Assembly (NCBI RefSeq): GCF_039543385.1
Contig: NZ_BAABJQ010000031.1
Coordinates: forward strand, 46,482 to 110,481
Length of the DNA: 64,000 nucleotides
From: Rugosimonospora acidiphila
Lineage (GTDB): Bacteria; Actinomycetota; Actinomycetes; Mycobacteriales; Micromonosporaceae
Direction: 5' to 3'
Position numbers and translations under genes: made by a program. Of the stretch, positions 25,292 through 33,946 are shown one piece after another. Each line of letters begins with the position of its first letter. Position 1 is the first letter of the stretch. Under the pieces are notes generated by a model that did no database searches, was not told the DNA's origin, and saw nothing but the letters and a program-made list of their open reading frames with translations.

Positions 25292-28116
25292 CAGCGCTCT
25301 CCGCTCGCCTTGGTGTCCCCGCCGACCAGCGACAGGAACGCGTCCTCCAACCGGCGACGCGGTACCACCCGGTCCACGCCCACGCCGGCCCGTACCAGTT
25401 CGGCCACCACCTCGGCCCGGTTCGCCCCGTTCAGGTCCGCCACCAGGGTGCGTTCGCCCTCGCCGGAGACGCTGCGCGCGCCGTTGCGGTTGAGCACCTC
25501 GGTGGCCGCGGTCGGGTCGGACACGTCGAACTGCACCGAGGGCGAGTCCCCGACGATGTCGTCGGTCGGCCCGTCGGCCACCACCATGCCCTTGTGCACC
25601 ACGACCACGTGGGTACAGGTCTGCTCCACCTCGGCCAGCAGGTGGCTGGAGACCAGTACGGCGCGCCCGTCGGTGGCGTACCGGCGCAGCACCCGGCGCA
25701 TCTCCGCGATCTGCGGCGGGTCCAGCCCATCCGTCGGTTCGTCGAGCACCAGCAGTTCGGGCAGGCCGAGCATGGCCTGCGCGATGGCCAGCCGCTGCCG
25801 CATGCCGTGGCTGTACGTCTTGATCCGGCGGTGCACCGCGTCGCCCAGCCCGGCTATCTCCAGCGCCTCGTCCATCCGGGCGTCGGCCAGCGGCCGCCCC
25901 GTCGAGCGCCAGTAGAGTCGCAGGTTGTCCAGGCCGGACAGGTGCGGCAGGAAGCCCGGCCCCTCGACCAGCGCACCGAGCCGGGACAGCACCGGCGCGC
26001 CGGGCACCAGCCGGTGGCCGAAGACGTAGATGTCGCCCGCGGTCGGCTTGGTCAGGCCCATGAGCACCCGGAGCGACGTGGTCTTCCCGGCACCGTTCGG
26101 GCCGAGCAGGCCCACCACCTGTCCACGCCGGACGGTGAAGTCCACTTTGGACACCGCGACGAAGCCGTCCCCGTACTCCTTGCGCAGACCGCTGACCACG
26201 AGCGGCACGTCGGCCAGGTCGGCCCGTACCGAGTGGTCTGCGGTGCGGTGTCGGCGCCGGGCGACCACCACCGCCACCACGACTGCGATCGCGATCAGCG
26301 CCGCCAGGCCGCCCAGGACCCACCGCCAGATCAGGTCGGGGCTGGCCACCGGTACACCGTGGACGGTCGGCAGCCGCACGCCGCCGGCCGCCGAGATCTG
26401 GTACACCGTCGGCGCCGCCGGGCTCAGGTACCCCTGATCCGAGGTGGCCACGGTGACCCGGAGCAGGTGCCCGGCCTGGAACTGGTGCACTATCGCGGGC
26501 AGCGTCACGGTCACCGGCGTCGCGTCGTCCAGGCTGCCCGGCAGGCCGGTCAGGTGCACCGGAGCGACCAGCCCGTCCGGCAGGGTGGCGCCGCTGTGCG
26601 GATCGACGTCGTACAGCTTGACGAACAGCACCGCCTCACCGGTGGGACTGGCCGCCCGTACCTGTACCGTCGGCGCGCCCACGACATCCACTGTGGACGG
26701 TAGCGGTTTGGAGTAGAAGTCGGCGTGCTGCCCTGGAACGTCCTGAGCCGCCGAACCGGTGATGCTGGACAGCCCACCGCCGCCCACCCCGGGCAGCGTC
26801 GAGACCGCGCCCGGCGTCCCGTTCGGCGGATTGACGGCCGGCTGCGGCGGGCCCGCGACCGCGACGGTCCGCGCCGAGCGTCCGGACAGCCCCGGGTAGG
26901 CGCCGGCCGTGTAGCCCAACGCGACCACGCCGTTGGTGTTGGCGTCGATGCCGGCCAGCCGGGAGTAGGTGAAGGTGTCCGACGGCGTGGGCCCGGCGCC
27001 CTTCAGGTAGTGGTTGAGCCACTGCGTCGTCAGCTCGTTCGAGCGGTCCTGATCGGACTGCGGTCCGGAGCCGCCATCGTGCCCACCGGTGAACCAGTCG
27101 ACCCGCACCGGGGTGCCGTTCGCGGCGATGCCGCGCGCGTTGGCGTCCGCCTCGGACAGCGGGAACAGGGAGTCCGCCTGCCCCTGGATCAGCAGCGTGG
27201 GCGCGTGAATCTGGTTCAGGATGCTGGCCGGGCTGGACCGCTGCAGCAGCGCCAGCTCGTCGGGGGTGGCCCGACCGGTGGTGGCGATCGACAGGTACAC
27301 CTGGCAGAGGTCGGCCGCGAACCGCCCGCAGGACAGATCGGTGCCCTCCGCCCCAACCGGTGGGGCGCCTCCGCCCGGTGCCGCACCGCCGGCCCGCGAC
27401 GCGGGCACGGCGGCCCCGGCGGGTACCGCGCCGCCGGTGAAGAAGATGCCCGCCCAGCCCTTCTTGAACACCCCCGAGGACGCGCCGGCGCCGGTCGCCT
27501 CCGGTAGGAAGGCGTTGGCCAGGCTGTTCCAGGTGATCTGCGGAACGATGGCGTCCACCCGCCGGTCGTACCCCGCGAGCATCAGCGCCAGCCCGCCGCC
27601 GTAGGAGCCGCCGACCGCCGCCACCCGCGGGTCGCGGGGGCCGTCCTTGCGCACCTCGGGCCGGGTGGCCAGCCAGTCGATCAGGCGCTCCGCATCCTTG
27701 ACCTCCCAGTCCGGGCTGTCCAGGTGGATCTCACCGCCGCTCTTGCCGAACCCCTCGGCGGTCCAGGCGAGCACGGCGTATCCCTGGTCGGCCAGGTCCT
27801 CCGCCTGCGACGCGACGTCGTCCTTGGTGCCGCCGAACCCGTGCGCCAGCAGCACCGCCGGGACCGGGTGGCTGGCCGACGCCGAGCGGGGCTGGTAGTA
27901 GCTGGTGTCCAGGCTGATCGGGGTGTTGCCGTCGGGGCCGGTGAGCACGTTGATCATCTGAGAGGTGACCCGGTATCCGGCCGACGAGGGCCAGGCCGCC
28001 CACGTCACCGCCCCGACGAGCACGGCGAGCGCCGCCGCCCCGGCGACGATCCGGCCCCGGGTCAGGCGCGGGTGGGGCAGGGCATGGCGCAGGCGCGCGG
28101 ACAGCGCTGTAGGCAT
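25291..28116 (-). CDS. Fusion protein: membrane-anchored alpha/beta hydrolase (S15/CocE-like) joined to an ABC transporter ATPase
   Basis: A 941-residue two-part protein. A membrane helix at about residues 22-42 is followed by an extracytoplasmic S15/CocE-like hydrolase. The hydrolase has AHGFGG, the nucleophile Ser171 in GGSYGGG, an acid-containing GQADSLFP and a His in GGHDGG. A jelly-roll-like C-terminal domain follows. A second helix (WVLGGLAALIAIAVVVAVVVA, about 597-620) leads into a cytosolic ABC ATPase with Walker A GPNGAGKTT (about 672), signature YSHGMRQ and Walker B LLVLDEPTDGLDP. One polypeptide thus spans the membrane twice with enzyme outside and motor inside. The frame is continuous. 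The downstream permease completes the transporter. Confidence 0.9.
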   Translation of the reverse strand: MPTALSARLRHALPHPRLTRGRIVAGAAALAVLVGAVTWAAWPSSAGYRVTSQMINVLTGPDGNTPISLDTSYYQPRSASASHPVPAVLLAHGFGGTKDDVASQAEDLADQGYAVLAWTAEGFGKSGGEIHLDSPDWEVKDAERLIDWLATRPEVRKDGPRDPRVAAVGGSYGGGLALMLAGYDRRVDAIVPQITWNSLANAFLPEATGAGASSGVFKKGWAGIFFTGGAVPAGAAVPASRAGGAAPGGGAPPVGAEGTDLSCGRFAADLCQVYLSIATTGRATPDELALLQRSSPASILNQIHAPTLLIQGQADSLFPLSEADANARGIAANGTPVRVDWFTGGHDGGSGPQSDQDRSNELTTQWLNHYLKGAGPTPSDTFTYSRLAGIDANTNGVVALGYTAGAYPGLSGRSARTVAVAGPPQPAVNPPNGTPGAVSTLPGVGGGGLSSITGSAAQDVPGQHADFYSKPLPSTVDVVGAPTVQVRAASPTGEAVLFVKLYDVDPHSGATLPDGLVAPVHLTGLPGSLDDATPVTVTLPAIVHQFQAGHLLRVTVATSDQGYLSPAAPTVYQISAAGGVRLPTVHGVPVASPDLIWRWVLGGLAALIAIAVVVAVVVARRRHRTADHSVRADLADVPLVVSGLRKEYGDGFVAVSKVDFTVRRGQVVGLLGPNGAGKTTSLRVLMGLTKPTAGDIYVFGHRLVPGAPVLSRLGALVEGPGFLPHLSGLDNLRLYWRSTGRPLADARMDEALEIAGLGDAVHRRIKTYSHGMRQRLAIAQAMLGLPELLVLDEPTDGLDPPQIAEMRRVLRRYATDGRAVLVSSHLLAEVEQTCTHVVVVHKGMVVADGPTDDIVGDSPSVQFDVSDPTAATEVLNRNGARSVSGEGERTLVADLNGANRAEVVAELVRAGVGVDRVVPRRRLEDAFLSLVGGDTKASGER

Positions 28117-28215
28117 GGTCGAAACGGTACGTCGTCGGGGGCCCCCACTGTCCCGAACCCTCTCAGCCCGCGCTCAGCAAACTACCGGTAGGCGAAACTC
28201 GGGCCGGCGCGCGGA

Positions 28216-28221
28216 TAGGCT
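28216..28221 (+). promoter_or_regulatory. Candidate -10 box (TAGGCT) of the Cdc48-like gene
   Basis: TAGGCT ends seven bases before the GTG at 28229. The intervening cgcaagc is not a ribosome site, so a leaderless transcript is likely. No clear -35 box. Confidence 0.45.
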
Positions 28222-28228
28222 CGCAAGC

Positions 28229-30472
28229 GTGACCGACAATCGCAGCCCCGGCGGCGTGGGCCGGACACGGGCGCACGATGCCGCCTCCCTGACGCTGACC
28301 GCGAGCCTCCGGCCGGCCGCGCTGGACGCCCGGCGCGGCATCGTTCGCCTGCACCCCGAGGTGATCGCCGCGCTCGGGCTCCGGGCCGGCGACCCGGTCC
28401 GGCTGGCCGGGCGGCGCGAGACGGCCGGGATCGTCGCGTTCGCCGAGGCCGGAGCCAGCCGTGCCGTGCTCTACGCCGACGACCTGCTGCTGGGCAACCT
28501 GGGCGTGCGGGACGGCGGCCAGGTCAACGTCGCCCCCGCGGACGTACGGGCCGCGCACCAGGTCACCCTCACCGGGCCACCCGAGATCGTCGCGGTGGTC
28601 ACCCCGGAGATGCTCCGCCTCGCCCTGCTGGGCAAGGTGATCACGGTGGGCGACAACGTCTCGCTGCTGCCCCAGGACGTACTCCCGGCCAGCGGCGCCC
28701 GGCCGCTAGTCCAGGGCGTGCGGCGCAGCCTGGCCAACACCGTCGGGTACGGGTGGACCACGGCGCTGCTGACCGTGACGGGTCACGAGCCCGGCGACGC
28801 CGGAGTCGTCACCATGGACACCATGGTCGGTTGGCGGAACGGCCAGGCGACCCACTCCACCGAGACCCAGGTGACCCCGACCGTGGAGCCCACGCCGGCG
28901 GCGCCCACCATCGAGGACCTGCCCGGCCTGCGCAGCCAGGCCCAGGAGCTGACCGAGCTGCTGGACCTGGGCTTCCATCACCGCGAGGTGCTCACCCGGC
29001 TCGGTACCACCGTCTCGCTGGGCGTGCTGATCACCGGCCCGGCCGGCTCCGGCAAGTCCGCGCTGGTGCGCGCGGTCGCCGCCGATGTGGGCGCGATGGT
29101 CACCGTACTCTGGGCACCCGAGATCGCCGCGCTGGCCAACGACGACGCGGCCCGCCGGCTGCGCCGGGCGTTCGAGTCGACGACCACGCCGGGCGTGGTG
29201 ATCGTCGCCGACACCGAGGCACTCGCCCCGCGGGACGAGCCCGGGCCGCTGCCCACCGTGTTCCGCCAACTGCTCGGCGAGGCGCTGCGGGACGGCATCG
29301 CCGTGGTGTGCACCACCAGCCGTCCGGAGGCGGTGGACCCGACGCTGCGCTCGCCCGGACTGCTCGATCACGAGCTGGCGGTACCCCTGCCGGACGCCGC
29401 CATGCGCCGCGAACAGCTCACCGTGCTGACCCGGCCGATGCCGCTGGCCGAGGACGTGAAGCTGGACGACGTCGCCGCGCGTACCCCCGGGTTTGTCGCG
29501 GCCGACCTCGCCGCGCTGGTACGGGAGGCCGGGGTACGGGCCGCCCTGCGCCAGAAGGTCGCCGAGGCGCCGGTGGTGGCGGCCACCGACTTCTCCGGCG
29601 CGCTGGAGGTGGTCCGGCCGACCTCGATGGCGGAGTCCACCCTGGAGCTGGCCAAGGTGACCCTGGACGACGTCGGCGACATGGCCTCCGTCAAGGAGGT
29701 GCTCACCGAGTCGGTGCTCTGGCCGCTGACGTACCCGGACACGTTCGCCCGGCTGGGCGTGCAGCCCCCGCGCGGCGTGCTGCTCTACGGTCCGCCCGGA
29801 TGCGGAAAGACCTTCCTGGTCAAGGCGGTCGCCGGCACCGGCCGGGCCAACGTGCTCTCGGTCAAGGGCGCCGAGTTGCTGTCCAAGTGGGTCGGCGAGA
29901 GCGAGCGCGCGGTCCGGGAGCTGTTCCGCCGGGCCCGGGAGGCGGCGCCGAGCCTGGTGTTCCTGGACGAGGTCGACGCGCTCGCACCGGTGCGTGGGCA
30001 GGCCAGCGACGGCGGTACCACCGACCGGGTGGTCGCCGCGCTGCTCACCGAGCTGGACGGGGTGGAGTCGCTGCGCAACGTCGTCGTGATCGGCGCCACC
30101 AACCGGCCGGACCTGGTCGACCCGGCCCTGCTGCGCCCGGGACGGCTGGAGCGGCTGGTGTACGTACCGCCGCCGGACGGCGACGCCCGCGCGGAGATAC
30201 TGCGCTCCGCGGCGCGCAGCGTGCCGCTCGCCGCGGACGTCGACCTGGCGGCGCTGGGCTCCACATTGGACGGTTTCTCGGCGGCGGACTGCGCCGCGCT
30301 GATCCGCGAGTCGGCGCTCGCCGCCATGCGCGAGTCGCTGGACGCCGCGACGGTCACCGCGCAGCACGTCGAGACGGCCCGCGGCCGGGTCAGGGCGTCG
30401 CTGGAGCCGTCCCAGGTGGCGTGGCTGGAGTCCTACGCGCAGCGGCACGCACCCGGCCCCGCGGCCACCTGA
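28229..30472 (+). CDS. Cdc48-like AAA+ ATPase with two AAA domains
   Basis: A 747-residue homologue of Cdc48/p97, the type known from actinobacteria as Cpa, a proteasome-interacting ATPase. Residues 1-200 form the N-domain (double-psi barrel, HPEVIAALGLRAGDPVRLAG). AAA domain D1 has Walker A GPAGSGKSAL near residue 270. D2 has Walker A GPPGCGKT near 520, Walker B LVFLDEVDAL and arginine finger in LLRPGRLER. D1 is degenerate: its Walker B region reads VIVADTEAL and its finger loop SPGLLDHE, so only D2 looks catalytically complete. GTG 28229 starts the conserved part. Role in protein unfolding is inferred from family. Confidence 0.9.
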   Translation: MTDNRSPGGVGRTRAHDAASLTLTASLRPAALDARRGIVRLHPEVIAALGLRAGDPVRLAGRRETAGIVAFAEAGASRAVLYADDLLLGNLGVRDGGQVNVAPADVRAAHQVTLTGPPEIVAVVTPEMLRLALLGKVITVGDNVSLLPQDVLPASGARPLVQGVRRSLANTVGYGWTTALLTVTGHEPGDAGVVTMDTMVGWRNGQATHSTETQVTPTVEPTPAAPTIEDLPGLRSQAQELTELLDLGFHHREVLTRLGTTVSLGVLITGPAGSGKSALVRAVAADVGAMVTVLWAPEIAALANDDAARRLRRAFESTTTPGVVIVADTEALAPRDEPGPLPTVFRQLLGEALRDGIAVVCTTSRPEAVDPTLRSPGLLDHELAVPLPDAAMRREQLTVLTRPMPLAEDVKLDDVAARTPGFVAADLAALVREAGVRAALRQKVAEAPVVAATDFSGALEVVRPTSMAESTLELAKVTLDDVGDMASVKEVLTESVLWPLTYPDTFARLGVQPPRGVLLYGPPGCGKTFLVKAVAGTGRANVLSVKGAELLSKWVGESERAVRELFRRAREAAPSLVFLDEVDALAPVRGQASDGGTTDRVVAALLTELDGVESLRNVVVIGATNRPDLVDPALLRPGRLERLVYVPPPDGDARAEILRSAARSVPLAADVDLAALGSTLDGFSAADCAALIRESALAAMRESLDAATVTAQHVETARGRVRASLEPSQVAWLESYAQRHAPGPAAT

Positions 30473-30508
30473 CAGTGCGCCCCGACCGTGCCGCCCGAGC
30501 GCGCTGGC

Positions 30509-31006
30509 TCAGCTCGTCCGGCCGCCACTGCGCGCGCGGGTCCTGGTGGCCCGCAGCCGGCGCAGCCGCTTCACCAGCACCGGGTCGTGCGCGAGCGCGG
30601 CCGGGCGGTCGAGCAGCGCGTTGAGCAGTTGGTAGTAGCGCGTCGAGGACACGCCGAACTGGTCACGGATCGCCTGTTCCTTCGAGCCGGCGTGCCTCCA
30701 CCACCGGCGCTCGAAGGCGAGCATCGCCAGCTCCCGCTCGGTCAGCGAGTCGACGGCGTCCGGGGCCGAACGCTGCTCCGGCACGCGGAACGTGGCAAGC
30801 TGGTCCGGGTCTCCGGGCTCGTCAGACTCGTCATCACCGAGGTCGTCAGCGTCCGCGACGTCGTCATCCGTGCGGTCGTCATCCGTGACGTCATCGTCGG
30901 TGATGTCGCCGTCAGTGATGTCGCCGTCGGTGATGTCGCCGTCGAACTCTTCGACGTCGCCGGGCTCACCGGCCGACTCGTGGTCGTCGACGCCCACCCT
31001 GTCCAT
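30509..31006 (-). CDS. DUF3263-domain protein with Asp-rich repeat tail
   Basis: A 165-residue protein. Residues 1-85 are extremely acidic, with tandem I-T-D-G-D and T-D-D-D units. Residues about 88-150 match DUF3263, a small actinobacterial domain: LTERELAMLAFERRWWRHAGSKEQAIRDQFGVSSTRYYQLLNALL. That segment looks like a helix-turn-helix. The C-terminus is Arg-rich (RLRRLRATRTRARSGGR) and could bind nucleic acid. Function of the family is unknown. The acidic part may have expanded by slippage of 15-bp repeats at 30900-30944. ATG 31006 is the longest start, and a later one before the domain cannot be excluded. Confidence 0.78.
   Translation of the reverse strand: MDRVGVDDHESAGEPGDVEEFDGDITDGDITDGDITDDDVTDDDRTDDDVADADDLGDDESDEPGDPDQLATFRVPEQRSAPDAVDSLTERELAMLAFERRWWRHAGSKEQAIRDQFGVSSTRYYQLLNALLDRPAALAHDPVLVKRLRRLRATRTRARSGGRTS
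30900..30944 (-). repeat. Three 15-bp tandem repeats coding Asp-rich units
   Basis: gtgatgtcgccgtca/g occurs three times in a row (30900, 30915, 30930), two copies identical. On the minus strand each unit codes D-G-D-I-T. Flanking degenerate copies extend the acidic tract. Confidence 0.85.
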
Positions 31007-31085
31007 ACCGAACGAGGGTAGTACGCCCGCCGGTCACCGACACCTGTCAAACATCCGCGCGCCGACGAGCCGACCAGCGGCTCAA

Positions 31086-31168
31086 ACACGGACCGGTCAG
31101 ACGCGGACTGTCAGACGCGGACCGGTCCGACGCACACCGGTCCGACGCACACCGGTCAGACGCGGACC
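31086..31168. repeat. About five 14-15-bp tandem repeats with ACCGGT cores
   Basis: Units of acgcggaccggtcag type repeat from 31086 to 31168. Variants are acgcggactgtcag, acgcggaccggtccg and acgcacaccggtccg. The array fills the gap after the deoR-family stop (31156) and includes that stop codon. Each full unit contains the palindrome ACCGGT. Confidence 0.75.
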
Positions 31169-31941
31169 ACGCGGATGCTGGCCGCCTCGAAGGAGGCCAC
31201 CGTGTCGTCGCTCGCCCCCGCGTCCGTGACCAGCACGTCCACTCGCTCGATCGGGCAGATCCGGGCGAAGGCCCGCTCGCCCAGCTTCGAGCTGTCGGCG
31301 ATGATGACGACCTGCCGGGCCCGCGCCACCATCAGGTTGTTCATCGCGGCCTCGCCCTCGTTGTGCGCGGCCGGGCCGAGCGTGACATCGATGGCGTCCG
31401 CGCCGAGCAGCGCCATGTCCAGGGTCACGTCGCGCAGGATGCCGCCGGCCAACGGACCGATCAGCTCGAACGACTGCGGGCGCACCACGCCACCGGTCAC
31501 CACGATCTTCATCCGGGACCGGACCAGCAGCTCGTTGGCGATGTTCAACGCGTTGGTGACCACGGTCAACTGGGCGCCGTCGGGGGTACCGGCCAGCTCC
31601 GGGCGGACCGCCAGCGCGCGAGCCACCTCGGTGGTGGTGGTTCCGCCGTTGAGCCCCACCACCATGCCGGGCGCGACCAGGGCGGCGGCCGCCGCGCCGA
31701 TGCGCTGCTTCTCGGCCGAGTGCTTGGCGGTCTTGTACCGCAGCGGGAGATCGTAGGAGACGCCGTTGGCGACCGCCCCGCCCCGGGTACGGGTGATCAT
31801 CTGCTGCTGGCCGAGCTGGTCGAAGTCGCGCCGGATGGTGGCCTGCGACACCCCGAGCCGCTCGGCGGCGTCCTCCACGGTCACCCGGCCACTGTTTGTG
31901 AGCAGTTCGAGCAGCGCGTTCCAGCGCGCATATCGATCCAC
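31156..31941 (-). CDS. DeoR-family transcriptional regulator (AgaR/GlpR-like)
   Basis: A 261-residue repressor-type regulator. Residues 1-58 form the DeoR helix-turn-helix (RYARWNALLELLTNSGRVTVEDAAERLGVSQATIRRDFDQL). Residues about 75-255 form the phosphosugar-sensing DeoRC domain, with GLNGGTTTTEVARAL, VVTNALNIANEL and GADAIDV. GTG 31941 is chosen because GGAGG lies nine bases upstream. Longer readings lack a ribosome site. It is divergent from the amino-sugar operon, so it probably represses that operon and is released by a phosphorylated sugar intermediate. Confidence 0.9.
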   Translation of the reverse strand: MDRYARWNALLELLTNSGRVTVEDAAERLGVSQATIRRDFDQLGQQQMITRTRGGAVANGVSYDLPLRYKTAKHSAEKQRIGAAAAALVAPGMVVGLNGGTTTTEVARALAVRPELAGTPDGAQLTVVTNALNIANELLVRSRMKIVVTGGVVRPQSFELIGPLAGGILRDVTLDMALLGADAIDVTLGPAAHNEGEAAMNNLMVARARQVVIIADSSKLGERAFARICPIERVDVLVTDAGASDDTVASFEAASIRVVRV

Positions 31942-31976
31942 CGTGAGCACCCTCCGCACACTCGCTGACGAATGTG

Positions 31977-32079
31977 TGCACAATCATGCTTGAAAGAGGG
32001 GGTGAACGTCGAGTCACGTGAGCGAAGTTTGTGCTGCCTCTGGCGCCGTCCGGGGAACCACCTGCACAATGGTGCGCGA
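31977..32079. promoter_or_regulatory. Intergenic control region with repeated TGCACAAT sites
   Basis: TGCACAAT occurs at 31977 and 32063, each followed by a related 9-base tail (CATGCTTGA and GGTGCGCGA). A CAYGCTTGWAA match follows at 31985 and again near 32082. Paired direct repeats between a DeoR gene and the operon it faces are candidate operators. Confidence 0.4.
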
Positions 32080-32120
32080 AACACGCTTGTAATGAGCAGG
32101 ACCACGAGCCGGGGGTTCCA

Positions 32121-32993
32121 GTGACGCACGTCGACGAGGAGATCGCCAGCCAGCCCGAGTGCTGGACGAGAGCCGTCGCGCTCGCCGCGCCGTCCGCTCC
32201 GGTGCTCCCCCGACCCGGGGAACGGATAGCGGTCGTTGGGTGTGGTACGTCCTGGTTTATGGCGATGTGCTACGCGGCCCTCCGCGAGGCGGCCGGTCAG
32301 GGCGAGACCGATGCCTTCGCCGCCTCGGAACTCCCCACCGGCCGGAAGTACGACCGGATCCTGGCGATCACCCGCTCCGGCACCACCACCGAGATCCTCC
32401 GGCTGCTGCACGGCACGAGCATCCCGACCACCGCCCTGGTCGGCGACCCCACCTCGCCGGCGGTGCACGCCGCGGACGCCTCGATCGAGCTCCCGTTCGC
32501 GGACGAGCGGTCGGTGGTGCAGACCCGGTTCGCGACCAGCGCGCTGACCCTGCTGCGGGCCCACCTGGGCGAGGACGTGGGGCCGGCCATCGCCGACGCC
32601 CACGACGCGCTGGCCGCCCCGCTGCCACTGGACCCGGCGAACATCGAGCAGGTGACCTTCTTGGGCAGCGGCTGGACGGTGGGGCTCGGGTACGAGGCCG
32701 CCCTCAAGTGCCGGGAGGCGGCACGCCTGTGGACCGAGACGTACCCGGCCATGGAGTACCGGCACGGCCCGATAGCGATAGCCGCGCCCGGCCGGGCGGT
32801 GTGGGCATTCGGCGACCTGCCTGAGGGGCTGGCCGAGCAGATCGGCGCGACCGGCGCCACCCTGGTGCCGTCGAATCGCGACCCGGTCGCCCAACTCGTC
32901 CTGGCCCAGCGCTTCGCCGTCGCGGTGGCCGCGAGCCGGGGCCTGGACCCGGACCGGCCGGTCCACCTGACCCGATCGGTGGTGCTGCCGTGA
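32121..32993 (+). CDS. SIS-domain sugar isomerase/deaminase (AgaS-like)
   Basis: A 290-residue protein with two sugar isomerase (SIS) domains. SIS1 shows IAVVGCGTSWFMA with the phosphosugar loop and ITRSGTTTEIL. SIS2 shows VTFLGSGWTVGLGYEAALKCREA and the active-site ETYPAMEYRHGP motif, as in the isomerase half of GlmS and in AgaS. In the proposed pathway it would deaminate galactosamine-6-phosphate to tagatose-6-phosphate. GTG 32121 opens MTHVDEEIASQPECW, the conserved AgaS-type beginning. It is the first gene of a five-gene operon and overlaps the next by four bases. Confidence 0.85.
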   Translation: MTHVDEEIASQPECWTRAVALAAPSAPVLPRPGERIAVVGCGTSWFMAMCYAALREAAGQGETDAFAASELPTGRKYDRILAITRSGTTTEILRLLHGTSIPTTALVGDPTSPAVHAADASIELPFADERSVVQTRFATSALTLLRAHLGEDVGPAIADAHDALAAPLPLDPANIEQVTFLGSGWTVGLGYEAALKCREAARLWTETYPAMEYRHGPIAIAAPGRAVWAFGDLPEGLAEQIGATGATLVPSNRDPVAQLVLAQRFAVAVAASRGLDPDRPVHLTRSVVLP

Positions 32994-33946
32994 GTCAACC
33001 CGAACAATCCTCCGGAGCCGGAGGCCCGCACGACGTCGTGGTCGCCATCGATGTCGGCGGCACCGCGATGAAGACCGCGCTGGTCGACCGGGACGGCGTG
33101 GCCGTGCACTCCCAGCGGTACGCCACCAACGCCCAGCGCGGGGGCGACGCCGTGGTCGCCACCATCCTGGAGGTCGCCGAGTCGCTCGCCGAGAAGGGCC
33201 GGGCCGACGGGTACCGGGTGCGGGCGGTCGGGGTGGCGGTGCCCGGGATCGTCGATGAAACGGCCGGGGTGGCGGTCTGGGCCGCGAACGTGGACTTCCG
33301 CGACGTCCCGCTGCGCCGACTGGTCTCCGAGCGGCTGGGCCTGCCCGCCGTGCTGGGCCATGATGTGCGCGCGGGCGGCGTGGCCGAGGCCCGGCTGGGC
33401 GCCGGACGCGGGTACGGGCACGTGCTGGTGGTACCCATCGGCACCGGCATCGCCGCCGCACACGTCGTGCACGGCAAGGCGTTCGCCGGGGCGCACGGGG
33501 CGGCCGGTGAAATCGGACACATCATCGTCCGGCCGGGCGGGCACGGGTGCGGCTGCGGCGCGCATGGCTGCCTGGAGGCGGAGGCCTCGGCGGCGGCGAT
33601 CGGGCGCGCGTACTCGGCCCGGATCGGCCGGCCGGCGACCGCGCTGGACCTGGTGGGCCGCCTGGCCGAGGGGGACCCGATCGCGACCGAGGTGTGGACG
33701 GAGGCCATCGATGTGCTCGCCGACGGCCTGCGCACCGGGCTGACCCTGTTCGACCCGGAGGTGATCGTCATCGGCGGCGGCCTGGCCGAGGCGGGCGACG
33801 CGTTGATCCGGCCGCTGCGCGAGGCGCTGGCCGGCAAGCTCACCTTCCAGTACATGCCCGCGATGGTGCGCGCCGAACTCGGCGACGAGGCCGGTTGCCT
33901 GGGCGCCGGGCTGTTGGCGCTGGCTGCGTTGGAGGATCAATCGTGA
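32990..33946 (+). CDS. ROK-family sugar kinase (amino-sugar kinase)
   Basis: A 318-residue cytosolic kinase of the ROK family, phosphorylating a hexose or N-acetylhexosamine with ATP. The ATP loop is VVAIDVGGTAMKTALVD near residue 17. The catalytic Asp region is LGHDVRAGGVAEARLG. The zinc-binding ROK signature is HGCGCGAHGCLEAEAS with three cysteines, and GEIGHIIV supplies the sugar-contact glutamate and histidine. No N-terminal helix-turn-helix, so it is an enzyme and not a ROK repressor. Overlaps both neighbours by four bases (GTGA). Probably N-acetylgalactosamine or N-acetylglucosamine kinase. Confidence 0.9.
   Translation: MSQPEQSSGAGGPHDVVVAIDVGGTAMKTALVDRDGVAVHSQRYATNAQRGGDAVVATILEVAESLAEKGRADGYRVRAVGVAVPGIVDETAGVAVWAANVDFRDVPLRRLVSERLGLPAVLGHDVRAGGVAEARLGAGRGYGHVLVVPIGTGIAAAHVVHGKAFAGAHGAAGEIGHIIVRPGGHGCGCGAHGCLEAEASAAAIGRAYSARIGRPATALDLVGRLAEGDPIATEVWTEAIDVLADGLRTGLTLFDPEVIVIGGGLAEAGDALIRPLREALAGKLTFQYMPAMVRAELGDEAGCLGAGLLALAALEDQS

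Noticed and set aside
24398..28116. The hydrolase and ATPase being two genes fused by an artefact
   Set aside because: The frame is continuous through the second membrane helix and both ends have sensible starts and stops. No frameshift sign is visible at the junction. Kept as a true fusion, though resequencing could change this.
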